Positions 8,291 to 16,693 of a DNA stretch of 64,000 bases are shown piece after piece (positions within the stretch are counted from its first letter, which is position 1; the number at the start of each line of letters is the position of its first letter). The DNA comes from Streptomyces djakartensis. GTDB taxonomy: Bacteria; Actinomycetota; Actinomycetes; Streptomycetales; Streptomycetaceae. Position numbers and translations under genes: made by a program. Location of the stretch: NCBI RefSeq assembly GCF_014651075.1, contig NZ_BMWE01000002.1:62001-126000 (forward strand), given 5' to 3'. Under the pieces are notes generated by a model, which did no database searches, was not told the origin of the DNA, and worked only from the letters and a program-made list of their open reading frames with translations.

Positions 8291-9250
8291 TCAGGCCCCG
8301 CCGCGCTCCCCCGTCGCGGCGGGGCTTTCCGCTGCCTCGCCCGCGGGGCGGTCCGTGACGTCCAGGAAGATCTGGTCGGCCTCCGGGACCGTCCGGGCGA
8401 TCGAGCGCTTGATGCGTACGGCGACCTCCTCGACGTGCTCGCTGTCCAGGCCGGGCACCAGGTCGACGCGAGCGGCCACGAGGGCCGTGTCCAGCCCCGT
8501 CTTCATCGTGAACAGCGCCTCCACGCTGTCGATCTCCGGCTGGGCCTGCAGCAGCGCCCGGATCCGCCCGCTCGACTCCGGGTCGGCCGCCTCGCCGATC
8601 AGCTGGTCACGCGCCTCACGGCCCAGCCGGTACGCGACGAAGACGAGCAGCGCCCCGATCGCGAGGGAGGCCGCCGCCTCCCAGACCACCTGGCCGGTGA
8701 CCATGTGCAGCGCCATGCCCACGATGGCCAGCGAGACGCCGAGCACCGCCGTGCCGTCCTCGGCGACGACCGTGCGCAGGGCCGGGTCGCGCATCCCGTC
8801 ACCCGTGCCGCCCTGCCGGCGGACCTGGTACAGCGCCCGCACCAGCGAACCGCCCTCCGCGAGGAGGGCGATGCCGAGCACGATCAGTCCGGCCACATAG
8901 CCGCCGAGATCCTCCTCCGCTCCGCTCGCCAGGGCTTCGAAGCCCTGGAAGAAGGAGAAACAGCCCCCCATGACGAAGATCCCCACGGCCGCCAGGAGCG
9001 ACCAGAAGAACCGCTCCTTGCCGTAGCCGAAGGGATGACGCCGGTCGGCCGGGCGACGGCTGCGGCGCAGCGCCGCCAGCAGGAACACCTCGTTCAGGCT
9101 GTCGGCCACCGAATGGGCCGCCTCCGACAGCAATGCGGGTGATCCCACGGCCAGGCCGCCGACGGCCTTGGCGGCCGCGATCACCAGATTGGCAGCGAGC
9201 GCCACCAGTACGGTGACGCGGGTCCTCCGATCAGATGCTTCTTCAGTCAC
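8291..9250 (-). CDS. Cation diffusion facilitator (CDF) family metal exporter
   Basis: 319 residues from GTG 9250 (an open upstream extension looks non-coding). Six membrane segments, with transport-site motifs SEAAHSVADSLNEVF in TM2 (H-x3-D) and VAEDGTAVLGVS in TM5, followed by a C-terminal cytoplasmic domain (RIRALLQAQPEIDSVEAL). CDF proteins exchange Zn2+, Co2+ or Fe2+ for protons at the plasma membrane. The metal cannot be fixed from sequence alone. It is divergent from the GST-like gene at 9351 with about 100 bp between. Confidence 0.9.
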   Translation of the reverse strand: MTEEASDRRTRVTVLVALAANLVIAAAKAVGGLAVGSPALLSEAAHSVADSLNEVFLLAALRRSRRPADRRHPFGYGKERFFWSLLAAVGIFVMGGCFSFFQGFEALASGAEEDLGGYVAGLIVLGIALLAEGGSLVRALYQVRRQGGTGDGMRDPALRTVVAEDGTAVLGVSLAIVGMALHMVTGQVVWEAAASLAIGALLVFVAYRLGREARDQLIGEAADPESSGRIRALLQAQPEIDSVEALFTMKTGLDTALVAARVDLVPGLDSEHVEEVAVRIKRSIARTVPEADQIFLDVTDRPAGEAAESPAATGERGGA

Positions 9251-9350
9251 CCACGCCGATTGCCCCGGTCGGCGGTGCTCATACCGTGCCGTCCGCGGAA
9301 AACGGGGAACGCGTTCACCAGGGCACACGTACGGCAAGGAGGTCACCCCC

Positions 9351-10373
9351 ATGAGCCGCGACGACGGCGACGGCAACAGCGCCTATGGAAGGAGGAGGTT
9401 CAAACGGTCCAAGGCGCACTTCACCGACCGGATCACGGCGGACGGCCGGGACGGCTGGCCGGTGGAGGCCGGCCGCTACCGGCTGGTCGTCAGCCGTGCC
9501 TGCCCGTGGGCGAGCCGCTCGCTGGTCTCCCGCAGGCTGCTCGGTCTCGAGGACGCGCTGTCCCTGGCCGTCACCGACCCCATCCAGGACGACCGCAGCT
9601 GGCGTTTCACCCTGGACGAGGACGAGCGCGACCCGGTCCTCGGCATCCGCTACCTGAGCGAGGCCTACGACCGGCGGGAGAAGGACTACCCCGGCGGGGT
9701 CAGCGTCCCGGCGGTCGTGGACGTGCCCAGCGGGAAGCTGGTCACCAACGACTACCAGCGGATCACGCTCGACCTGGCGACCGAGTGGACGGCTCTGCAC
9801 CGGGACGGGGCGCCCGACCTGTACCCGCACGGGCACCGGGACGAGATCGACGAGGTGATGGCGGACGTCTACGAGGACGTCAACAACGGCGTCTACCGAG
9901 CGGGTTTCGCCACCGGGCAGGAGGAGTACGAGGCCGCCTGCGCGGGCGTGTTCCGGCGGCTCGAGCTGCTCGCGGGGCGGCTGGAACGGCAGCGGTACCT
10001 GGTCGGCGACACCATCACCGAGGCGGACATCCGGCTGTTCACCACGCTGGTCCGCTTCGACGCGGTCTACCACGGCCACTTCAAGTGCAACCGCTGGAAG
10101 CTGACGGAGAACCAGGTGCTGTGGGGTTACGTACGTGACCTGTACCAGACGCCCGGCTTCGGCGACACCGTCGACTTCGACCACATCAAGCGCCACTACT
10201 ACCAGGTGCACACGGGCATCAACCCGACCCGCGTCGTGCCCCTGGGCCCGGACCTGTCCGGCTGGCTGACCCCGCACCACCGCGAGGAGCTGGGCGGCCG
10301 GCCGTTCGGCGACGGCACACCGCCCGGGCCGGTCCGCCCCGAGGAGCGGGTCCCGGCCGCGGGCACACCCTGA
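9351..10373 (+). CDS. Glutathione S-transferase family protein, Ecm4/glutathionyl-hydroquinone reductase type
   Basis: 340 residues. ATG 9351 has a perfect AAGGAGGT Shine-Dalgarno; longer upstream frames are not credible. SRACPWASRSL carries the CPW motif of the Xi-class (Ecm4/YqjG) enzymes. VTNDYQRITLDL and the C-terminal helical domain (LVGDTITEADIRLFTTLVRFDAVYHGHFKCN) are also diagnostic. Actinobacteria use mycothiol instead of glutathione, so the likely reaction is thiol-dependent reduction of S-thiolated quinones. It precedes a small DUF4235 gene by 41 bp and may share its transcript. Confidence 0.9.
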   Translation: MSRDDGDGNSAYGRRRFKRSKAHFTDRITADGRDGWPVEAGRYRLVVSRACPWASRSLVSRRLLGLEDALSLAVTDPIQDDRSWRFTLDEDERDPVLGIRYLSEAYDRREKDYPGGVSVPAVVDVPSGKLVTNDYQRITLDLATEWTALHRDGAPDLYPHGHRDEIDEVMADVYEDVNNGVYRAGFATGQEEYEAACAGVFRRLELLAGRLERQRYLVGDTITEADIRLFTTLVRFDAVYHGHFKCNRWKLTENQVLWGYVRDLYQTPGFGDTVDFDHIKRHYYQVHTGINPTRVVPLGPDLSGWLTPHHREELGGRPFGDGTPPGPVRPEERVPAAGTP

Positions 10374-10414
10374 CCACAGCAAGGCACCCCCACACACCGA
10401 CCTAGGAGATACAC

Positions 10415-10711
10415 GTGGCCAAGAAGAAGAAGCTCCCCCTCGCCTACCAGCCCTTCGGATTCGTGCTGGGCTGGTCGAGCGGCTGGCTGGCCGGGCTCGC
10501 CTTCCGCAAGACATGGATGGCGATCCGGCACGAAGAGGACGCGCCCGACGCGCTGGACCGGGACCGCGGCTGGGGGGAGGTGCTGCTGGCCGCCGCGGTC
10601 CAGGGCGCCATCTTCGCCGTGGTGCGCAGCGCCGTGGACCGCGCGGGCGCGACCGCCATCGAGCGCTCGACCGGCACCTGGCCGGCCGGCGACAAGGGCG
10701 GCCGCGACTGA
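10415..10711 (+). CDS. DUF4235 small membrane protein
   Basis: 98 residues from GTG 10415 with AGGAGAT at good spacing. The sequence has a basic start (MAKKKK), two short hydrophobic segments (FGFVLGWSSGWLAGLAF, LLAAAVQGAIFAVVRSAVDRAG) and a polar end, the pattern of the actinobacterial DUF4235 family. Function unknown. It is the last gene before the strong hairpin at 10721. Confidence 0.85.
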   Translation: MAKKKKLPLAYQPFGFVLGWSSGWLAGLAFRKTWMAIRHEEDAPDALDRDRGWGEVLLAAAVQGAIFAVVRSAVDRAGATAIERSTGTWPAGDKGGRD

Positions 10712-10720
10712 CCGCCACCC

Positions 10721-10753
10721 GGTTCCGCCCCGCCCTTGCGGCGGGGCGGAACC
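10721..10753. terminator. Strong hairpin terminator between convergent genes
   Basis: GGTTCCGCCCCGC (10721-10733) and GCGGGGCGGAACC (10741-10753) pair perfectly over 13 bp with a 7-nt loop. There is no U-run, as is common for actinobacterial terminators. It serves the DUF4235 and VOC genes from both sides. Confidence 0.85.
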
Positions 10754-10822
10754 GGACTGTCCCTAAGGACCGGTACGGCCCCGCGGTCCCGGGCAGTGCC
10801 TCGCCGGCCTCCGCCGCCGCCG

Positions 10823-11215
10823 TCAGCCCTGCTTGGGCGCGGTCGGCGCGGTGCGGCGCAACGTGAAGGAGTGCCCGGCCGGGTCGGCGTAGCCACGCTC
10901 CTCCAGAGGGCCGGAGGCCTCCTTCGCCTCCAGGGGACGCCCGCCGAGGCTGATGACCCGGCGTTCCACCGCGTCGAGGTCGTCCACCACGAACTCCAGA
11001 TGCGCCTGGAGCGAATTCTCCGGACGGGGCCAGCTGGGCGGGGTCGCGTTGACGTCCCGCCGCAGGGCGATGCGGAAGCCGTCGGCGCTCCGGATCTCCA
11101 CCCGGTTGGCGGTCGCGTCCGCCTCCTCCCCCTCCAGCAGTTCCTTGTAGAACACGGCGAGCTTCTCGGGCTCGGCACAGTCGAGCACCAGAACGCCCGC
11201 ATTCACCAGGGCCAT
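10823..11215 (-). CDS. VOC-family (glyoxalase/bleomycin resistance-like) protein
   Basis: 130 residues, a single VOC module pair (ALVNAGVLVLDCAEPEKLAVFYKELL, then LQAHLEFVVDDLDAVERRVISLGG and YADPAGHSFTLRR). ATG 11215 follows GGAGGAGAC. Members bind a metal between two beta-alpha-beta-beta-beta units and are isomerases, dioxygenases or binding proteins. The metal residues are not fully conserved here, so a non-catalytic or binding role is possible. Substrate unknown. Confidence 0.85.
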   Translation of the reverse strand: MALVNAGVLVLDCAEPEKLAVFYKELLEGEEADATANRVEIRSADGFRIALRRDVNATPPSWPRPENSLQAHLEFVVDDLDAVERRVISLGGRPLEAKEASGPLEERGYADPAGHSFTLRRTAPTAPKQG

Positions 11216-11294
11216 GTCTCCTCCGCAGGATCCCGGCCGCGGTGCGGTCGTGCCCCGCGGCCCTCTCCCTTGCGGATATCCCGGTCCGGCCCAT

Positions 11295-11570
11295 TCAGTC
11301 GGTCGTCAACCACCTTCCGTCGCGCATGAGTTCGCGACCGTCCAGCTCGCCGGCCTCCCGCCGTGCCTTGACCCGCCGCGGCACGACGCGGAAGCGGAGG
11401 TACGGCGTGGTGAGGCCGCGGGGGTCGAACCAGGCCTTGGCGGCGGAGAGTTCGGCGTCCTGCTCGGTCGGCTCGCCGGGCTGAACCGTCTCGACGGTGC
11501 CTTCGGCCATGACGACGTCACGGGTCGGTCCGATGCCCACCCGGGCCCGGCCGGTCGCGGACGGCGTCTC
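11295..11570 (-). pseudogene. C-terminal remnant of a pyridoxamine 5'-phosphate oxidase-like (PPOX) protein
   Basis: From about residue SATGRARVGIGPTRDVVMAE to the stop at 11295 the translation reads like the last ~85 residues of an actinobacterial PPOX/F420-binding split-barrel protein (TPYLRFRVVPRRVKA, DGRELMRDGRWLTTD). The N-terminal half that carries the flavin site is absent. The open frame continues to 11633 only in unrelated Cys/Ser/Arg-rich sequence. I take this as a gene cut by a rearrangement whose breakpoint lies near 11570. Confidence 0.6.
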
Positions 11571-11822
11571 CCCCGCGCCGCACGACCGGGAGATTCCGGT
11601 TGTCCGAGGGAGGTGGGAGTGTACGCAGCTCAAGAGGTTTCAGCAGTAACCGAGATCACGGTCCGGTCACGAATGGCTCATTAGCACCTTGGGCAGCCTC
11701 GTACCGCTTCTCGCCTCAACTTTCGAGTCAGGATGACCAGTTCGAGTGTGCGGGCGGTCCTGGTGACCGTCCGCTCGCAGGGGTGGGGGGACTCCGCGTT
11801 CCGTCTCCCGAAAGGAAACGCA

Positions 11823-11962
11823 TGCCTCAGGACGTCCGGTTCGACCTGCCCTCCGACACCTCTGTCAGCTCCCCGCACGCCTCGGGCGAGGCAGCGCATC
11901 CCGGATCCGGTGGTCGCGCCACGCCTGACGGGCCGCGAGTGCTTCCTGATCAACACAGCTGA
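11823..11962 (+). pseudogene. 46-residue frame resembling the N-terminus of a class I terpene synthase
   Basis: ATG 11823 follows AAAGGAAACGC, a usable ribosome binding site. The first residues MPQDVRFDLPSDTSVSSPHA closely resemble the starts of bacterial sesquiterpene cyclases such as pentalenene synthase (MPQDVDFHIP, from memory). After this point the frame turns into Gly/Pro-rich sequence and stops at 11962. In the +1 frame the segment ARQRIPDP... to TAEAAGARLAAG weakly recalls the continuation of such enzymes. I interpret it as a decayed or truncated cyclase start, though it could be a real short peptide. The rest of 11634-12173 holds no gene I can support. Confidence 0.4.
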
Positions 11963-12173
11963 GGCGGCGGGTGCTCGCCTCGCAGCAGGAGTGCCGTCAA
12001 CGCAGCAGTCGTGCCCCTCGCGGTCGTTCGTAGCAGGAGCCGAAGCCGGTCGCGTGCGTCCGGCTGTCCGGCGGGGCCGTCGCGGCAAGTTCAGAAGATT
12101 CCCGGGCACGGCCGGTCAACGACCACGGTCGATCGACTCCGTTGCCAGGACCACAGCTTATTGGGAGACCGGT

Positions 12174-13904
12174 GTGAAATCTCGAGTCGCAGGTGCTGTT
12201 CCGAAGGCGTCCGCCGACAGCTCACTCCCGGCGCAGCCAAGCGCCCGGCTCCAGCCCACGGAGGCGGGGAACACCCTGGCCCGCCTCCTGGTGAAACACA
12301 TCAATGGCAGCACGGAGCAGTACCGGAGGTCCCAGAACGCCGCTCAGCAGCGGCTGAGCGGATTCGGCTCCGCCCGTTCCAGCACCACGCTGCGTGTGGA
12401 GGGAGCGCTCCATCTGGCGCGGCCCGCGTTCCTCCCGCCCGACGAGGAGGGCTACGCCAGGTTGAGGCACCTCGACACCGGCCTGCGCATGATCGAAGCA
12501 GCCTTCCCCCAAGTCAGCACCGACATCGAGGTCTGCAGACTGACCTGCACGATGCTGGAGGGGGCCTGGAGGAGCCGGGCACTCACCCCGCCGCGGGCGC
12601 AGGAGGAGACAACCGCCTGCGCCTGCCCGCTGTGCCGTCGGCTGCCCACGCCCCCCGCGCGCACGCTGGACGACTACCGCTGGCGGCAGAGCGCCGGCCG
12701 TCCCCTCACCGTCAAGACCTGGCCACACCGCCGGGAACTCGACAGCGTCCTGACCGGTGGATGGTCCTGGACCCGGCAGATGAACGACCTCGAACGAGAT
12801 CTCGGCCACCGCCACCGCTTCGAGGACGACATCCTCGTCTTCCACGAGTACAAACGCGTGGTCGACACCATCGACACAACGCGCCTCACCCGACACGTCG
12901 AAGGCCGCCTGGCCGAGAATTTCAGCACCAACAGCGCGCGGGCCCTGGTTTCCGGGCTCTTCGCGGCCCACAAGCGATCCGTCGACGAGTACTGGCTGCG
13001 ACAGCACGACGCGGGCAGCGTCACGCTCCCCCAGACCAACCCTCTCAACCAGAGCGCCTACTCGGCCCTGCAGATGCTGGACTGCCTGTTCTGGCACGTC
13101 GCCCCCGACACCGAACTCTGGCAGGAGGAAAACCTCGCCTCCCTGCTGCTGTGCCGCGTCATCGACGACATGGCCGATGTACGGGCCGACGCCCTCACCG
13201 GCGAGATCAGCAACTTCTGGCTCGCCGAAATGCCCACCCACACCAAGGCGCTCTACGCTGCCTGCGCGATAGCCCTCGTCAAGTACGGCTGCATGCCCGA
13301 GGCCCACAGCCCTATGTGGAACACCTGGCTGATGACCACCACCATCGTGTGGATGGGGCTCACGGGCCGCCACGCCCTGTGGTTCGACGGCATCACCCAG
13401 GGCCTCCCCCCGGCCGAGGAGTGCCCGCTGTGCGACCTGCAGCCCAACCCGTGCACCGGCATCCTCACCCATGGCACCACCCTCACCATCGCCCCGCGGC
13501 CCACCGCACCGGCACTGAGCACCCGGACCGCCGAGCTGTCCGCACGCTGCCGAGCCCAACACCCCCGGGCATGGGCCCTCTTCGACGCCGAGCTCCATGC
13601 CTTCGAGGCACTGCACGGCCCCTGGCACGGCAACACGGACAACGCATGGGAGATCTTGCGCCGCACCTACATAGCCGCCGTGGAGGCATCCAGCGCCGCG
13701 CCGTCGACGGAACGCGCCCGTCATGTCCAACAAGACGCCGGCGTAGTCGGATCCGAGAGGTTCCACACCCTGCACGATCATCAGACCGGGAGGGAGGACA
13801 CCGCACTGCTCGCCTACATGTTCGGCTGTGCCCACCCGCATTTCCTCTGGAACGCTACGGGATACCGTCCCACGGGCGTCGCAGGCGACTGGCTCGACGG
13901 CTGA
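12174..13904 (+). CDS. Unrecognised helical protein with two Asp-rich motifs, possible terpene-synthase-like enzyme
   Basis: 576 residues from GTG 12174, which has GGGAGA just upstream; the frame is open earlier but without a plausible start. I do not recognise the family. It is predicted largely helical. FEDDILVFHE (residues ~216-225) and VIDDMADVRADALTGEISNF (~329-348) stand out. The second aligns by eye with the NDxxSxxxE metal motif and trailing GE-N of class I terpene cyclases, with Asp at each metal position. Two cysteine clusters, CACPLC (~147-152) and CPLCDLQPNPC (~422-432), could bind metal. Neighbours are a cyclase-like N-terminal scrap upstream and a convergent conservon with a P450. 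An isoprenoid-related role is only inference; a structural or regulatory helical protein is equally possible. Confidence 0.5.
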   Translation: MKSRVAGAVPKASADSSLPAQPSARLQPTEAGNTLARLLVKHINGSTEQYRRSQNAAQQRLSGFGSARSSTTLRVEGALHLARPAFLPPDEEGYARLRHLDTGLRMIEAAFPQVSTDIEVCRLTCTMLEGAWRSRALTPPRAQEETTACACPLCRRLPTPPARTLDDYRWRQSAGRPLTVKTWPHRRELDSVLTGGWSWTRQMNDLERDLGHRHRFEDDILVFHEYKRVVDTIDTTRLTRHVEGRLAENFSTNSARALVSGLFAAHKRSVDEYWLRQHDAGSVTLPQTNPLNQSAYSALQMLDCLFWHVAPDTELWQEENLASLLLCRVIDDMADVRADALTGEISNFWLAEMPTHTKALYAACAIALVKYGCMPEAHSPMWNTWLMTTTIVWMGLTGRHALWFDGITQGLPPAEECPLCDLQPNPCTGILTHGTTLTIAPRPTAPALSTRTAELSARCRAQHPRAWALFDAELHAFEALHGPWHGNTDNAWEILRRTYIAAVEASSAAPSTERARHVQQDAGVVGSERFHTLHDHQTGREDTALLAYMFGCAHPHFLWNATGYRPTGVAGDWLDG

Positions 13905-14046
13905 CGCCCCGGTCCTGAAGGCTCGGGCCGCTGCTCGCACCCGCCTGGCCGACCTCCGCGGCGGCCCCGCGGCCAGAGCCGGACTACCCGGACGCGGCTC
14001 GGCTGACGACCTGCTGAGCGTGCGAGCCACCGCACGCGCGCACGGC

Positions 14047-14075
14047 GTTGCCCGGCCGGAAGCCGGCCGGGCAAC
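14047..14075. terminator. Bidirectional hairpin terminator
   Basis: GTTGCCCGGCCGG and CCGGCCGGGCAAC form a perfect 13-bp stem with loop AAG. It lies between the unknown 12174 gene and the convergent conservon P450. Confidence 0.85.
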
Positions 14076-14091
14076 GGTGCGTCGGCGTGGT

Positions 14092-15327
14092 TCAGACGGC
14101 GAACTCGACCGGCAGGCTGTCCAGCCGGGACTCCCACGTGGAGGCGGTCGAGCTGAGTTCTTCCGGCGGTACGGCCAGGCGCAGGTCCGGCAGCCGGTGC
14201 AGCAGGACGTCCACGCCGATCTCGATGATGGACTGTCCGATGTTCTGCCCCGGGCACTCGTGCGGTCCGGCGCTGAACGCCAGGTGCGACTGGTTGCCCT
14301 GCACGGCGACGGCCGAGTCGGGCCGTACCTCCGGGTCGACGTTGCCGGCGGCCAGGCCCAGGATGAGCAGCTCTCCCTCCTGGACGTGATGGCCTCCGAG
14401 CTCCAGGTCGGCGGTCGCGAACCGGCCCGGCAGCACGGACAGCGGCGGGGCGTCCCACATGACCTCTTCCACCACCGAGGAGACATTCAGCTCCCCGCTG
14501 ACCAGACCGGACAGCCGGGCGGCGTCGGTGAGGACCCGTTGCAGGACCCGGGCCAGCAGATTGCTGGTGGTGGTGTGCGCGGCGATCAGCACCAGGCGCA
14601 GATGGCTGACGACCTCGTCGTGGTCGAGGCCGGCTGGGTGCTCCAGCAGGGCCGTGGCGAAGTCGGAGCCCGGCTCGGCCCGCTTGCGCTCGGCGAGTTC
14701 CGCGAGGATCTCCATGATCCGGTCGTTGTGCTCGAGGGCCCCCTCACCGCCCTTGAAGACCTGGGCGCACGACTCGATCAGGCGCAGCCCGTCCGCCGCG
14801 GGAAGGCCCAGCATCCTGGTGAGCACAAGCATCGGCAGTTGCTCGGCGTAGTCGGCCACGAGGTCGGCGCGCCCTGCGTCGGCGAACGCGTCGATCCGCT
14901 TGTTCGCGAAGTGCGTGACGTGCCGCCGGATGCCCCGGGCGGCCGCCGCCTGCAACCCGTCGGTGACGGCGCCGCGCAGCCTGCGGTGCGGTTCGCCGTC
15001 CTGGGACACACAGTCCGGGCGCCAGCCGACCATCGGCATGATCGGCGAGGTCTCCTCGATCCGGCCCTCCCGCCAGTCCCGCCAGATCCGCGCGTCCCGG
15101 CTGAACTGGCGGGGGTTGTCGAGCACCCGCCGGTTGTCGCGGTAGCCGAGGACCAGCCAGGCCGGCACGTCGCCCTCCAGCAGGACGGGGGCGACCGGGC
15201 CGTGTTCCTTGCGCAGCCGCTCGTAGATGCCTGCCGGGTCGGTGGCGGCCTCCGGGCCGTAGAGCCGGGTCAGTTCGGCTCCATGGTGGGCGACGGGGCA
15301 ACCGCGCGGGGCGGTCTGATCGTTCAT
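14092..15327 (-). CDS. Conservon-associated cytochrome P450, CYP157-like, lacking the ExxR arginine
   Basis: 411 residues. The ATG at 15327 overlaps the cvnD stop by 4 bp (ATGA). The heme loop FSAGPHECPGQNIGQ is normal. The K-helix reads VEEVMWDAPP, so the ExxR arginine is a tryptophan, and the I-helix reads LIAAHTTTSN instead of AGHETT. The same departure from ExxR is known for CYP157 proteins encoded in Streptomyces conservons (CYP157C1 of S. coelicolor). The protein should still bind heme, but normal O2 activation is doubtful; signalling or a partner role with another P450 has been suggested for the group. Confidence 0.88.
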   Translation of the reverse strand: MNDQTAPRGCPVAHHGAELTRLYGPEAATDPAGIYERLRKEHGPVAPVLLEGDVPAWLVLGYRDNRRVLDNPRQFSRDARIWRDWREGRIEETSPIMPMVGWRPDCVSQDGEPHRRLRGAVTDGLQAAAARGIRRHVTHFANKRIDAFADAGRADLVADYAEQLPMLVLTRMLGLPAADGLRLIESCAQVFKGGEGALEHNDRIMEILAELAERKRAEPGSDFATALLEHPAGLDHDEVVSHLRLVLIAAHTTTSNLLARVLQRVLTDAARLSGLVSGELNVSSVVEEVMWDAPPLSVLPGRFATADLELGGHHVQEGELLILGLAAGNVDPEVRPDSAVAVQGNQSHLAFSAGPHECPGQNIGQSIIEIGVDVLLHRLPDLRLAVPPEELSSTASTWESRLDSLPVEFAV

Positions 15328-15929
15328 CGGGGCTCCAGGGCCACGGCTGAGCGTTCCTTCAGGTGGTGGATGAGGGCGACGAGGACGTCCCGGCTGGAGG
15401 CCCGGTCGCGGGCGTCGAAGGCCACCACCGGGGTGTGGTCGGGGATGTCCAGGGCGTCCCGGATCTCCTCGACGGGGTAGTTCCGCGAGTCGGGGAAGAC
15501 GTTCAGGGCGACCACGAAGGGGACATCCTGGCGTTCCATCTCCTCGATCGCCCGGAAACTGGACTCCAGGCGGCGGGTGTCCACCAGGACGATCGCGCCC
15601 AGCGCCCCTTTGAACAGCCCGTTCCACAGGAACCAGAACCGCTCCTGGCCCGGTGTGCCGAACAGGTACAGCACCAGGCTCTCGTTGATTCCGATCTTGC
15701 CGAAGTCCAGGCTGACGGTGGTCTGCGTCTTGTCGGCGACGCCTATGAGGTGGTCGACGTCGACGCTGGCCTGGGTGAGGGTCTCCTCGGTGGTGAGCGG
15801 CTTGATGTCGCTGACCGACCGGACCATGGTGGTCTTCCCGGTGCCGAAGCCGCCGGCGATCATCACCTTCACCGAGCGGGTGTCCCCGGCTGCCCGCCCT
15901 CCGGGTTGGTCAAAGCCTTTGAAGTCCAC
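15324..15929 (-). CDS. cvnD: Conservon GTP-binding protein CvnD
   Basis: 201 residues from GTG 15929 with GGAGG six nt upstream. The P-loop is GGFGTGKTT and the G3 region is FGTPGQERFWFLWNGLFKGALGAIVLVD, typical of the MglA/Ras-like conservon GTPases. CvnD acts at the membrane with CvnA-C in a complex likened to a eukaryotic G-protein-coupled receptor system. The gene overlaps cvnC by 20 bp upstream and the P450 by 4 bp downstream. Confidence 0.93.
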   Translation of the reverse strand: MDFKGFDQPGGRAAGDTRSVKVMIAGGFGTGKTTMVRSVSDIKPLTTEETLTQASVDVDHLIGVADKTQTTVSLDFGKIGINESLVLYLFGTPGQERFWFLWNGLFKGALGAIVLVDTRRLESSFRAIEEMERQDVPFVVALNVFPDSRNYPVEEIRDALDIPDHTPVVAFDARDRASSRDVLVALIHHLKERSAVALEPR

Positions 15930-16281
15930 TGAGTACCTCCTCAAGGAGCGCGAGGTCGGGCCCGCGGCCGGCGTCGTGTGCCGGGATGGGGTTACGGGCT
16001 TCGACGCGACCTGCGTCCAGCAGGTCCGACAGCAGCACCGCGAGAATGTTGAAGGGCAGCCCGAGGTGAGCGCCGAGCTCGGCGACCGACAGCGGGTCGC
16101 GGCAGCGCCTGAGGATCTCCTCGTGCTCGTGCTGCATCCCCGGTAACGGGGCGGCGCGGGCGACGACGAGAGTCGCCACGTCAAGGCTCGACGCCGCACC
16201 GCCCGGTCCGCTGCGCCCTCCGGTCAGGACGTAGTAGCGCTCGAGACCGGACGGGTCCGACGTTCTGCGGGGAGCACTCAT
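15910..16281 (-). CDS. cvnC: Conservon protein CvnC (DUF742)
   Basis: 123 residues. RYYVLTGGRSGP, DVATLVVARAAPLPGMQHEHEEILRRC and LGLPFNILAVLLSDLLDAGRVEAR are the hallmark blocks of DUF742, a winged-helix-like conservon component. The start ATG 16281 overlaps the end of cvnB by 4 bp. Its biochemical role is not established; it interacts with the other Cvn proteins in studied systems. Confidence 0.93.
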   Translation of the reverse strand: MSAPRRTSDPSGLERYYVLTGGRSGPGGAASSLDVATLVVARAAPLPGMQHEHEEILRRCRDPLSVAELGAHLGLPFNILAVLLSDLLDAGRVEARNPIPAHDAGRGPDLALLEEVLSGLQRL

Positions 16282-16688
16282 CCAGAGTGCTCCTCCAGGC
16301 GCGGAGTGGTGCCGAGGAGCTCACCCATCCTGCGGGCCAGGTCCCGCATCTGGTGCCCGAGCAGGCCCTGGTCGAGGCCCTCCCTGGCGAGGACACCGAG
16401 GTACGTCTCCACGCCGGCGCGGACGACGAACAGGTGCCCGCCGTCGACCTCGATCATCGCCAGGCGCAACTGGCCGGCGTACTTGGGGAACTGCTCGGCC
16501 ACCGGCTGGGCCAGGGCCTGCAGGCCGGCCACCACGGCGGCGAAGCGGTCGACGTCGTCGGGATCTTCGGCGCCGTAGGAAGTGATGGCCTTTCCGTCGC
16601 TGGAGGCCACCAGGGCGAAACGGATCTCCTGGATGCTCTCGACGAGATCGCGGAGCGCCCAGCTCACGTCTGTTCCTTGCTGCGTCAT
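16278..16688 (-). CDS. cvnB: Conservon roadblock/LC7 protein CvnB
   Basis: 136 residues of a roadblock/LC7 domain (DLVESIQEIRFALVASSDGKAITSYG, then AMIEVDGGHLFVVRAG). Roadblock proteins partner MglA-type GTPases, matching cvnD two genes downstream. It begins 5 bp after the cvnA stop. Confidence 0.94.
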   Translation of the reverse strand: MTQQGTDVSWALRDLVESIQEIRFALVASSDGKAITSYGAEDPDDVDRFAAVVAGLQALAQPVAEQFPKYAGQLRLAMIEVDGGHLFVVRAGVETYLGVLAREGLDQGLLGHQMRDLARRMGELLGTTPRLEEHSG

Positions 16689-16693
16689 CGGGA

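Noticed and set aside
11733..12173. N-terminal extension of the orphan 576-residue protein by ~147 residues
   Set aside because: Composition changes sharply before GTG 12174, which alone has a well-placed Shine-Dalgarno; the extension covers the putative cyclase remnant in another frame.
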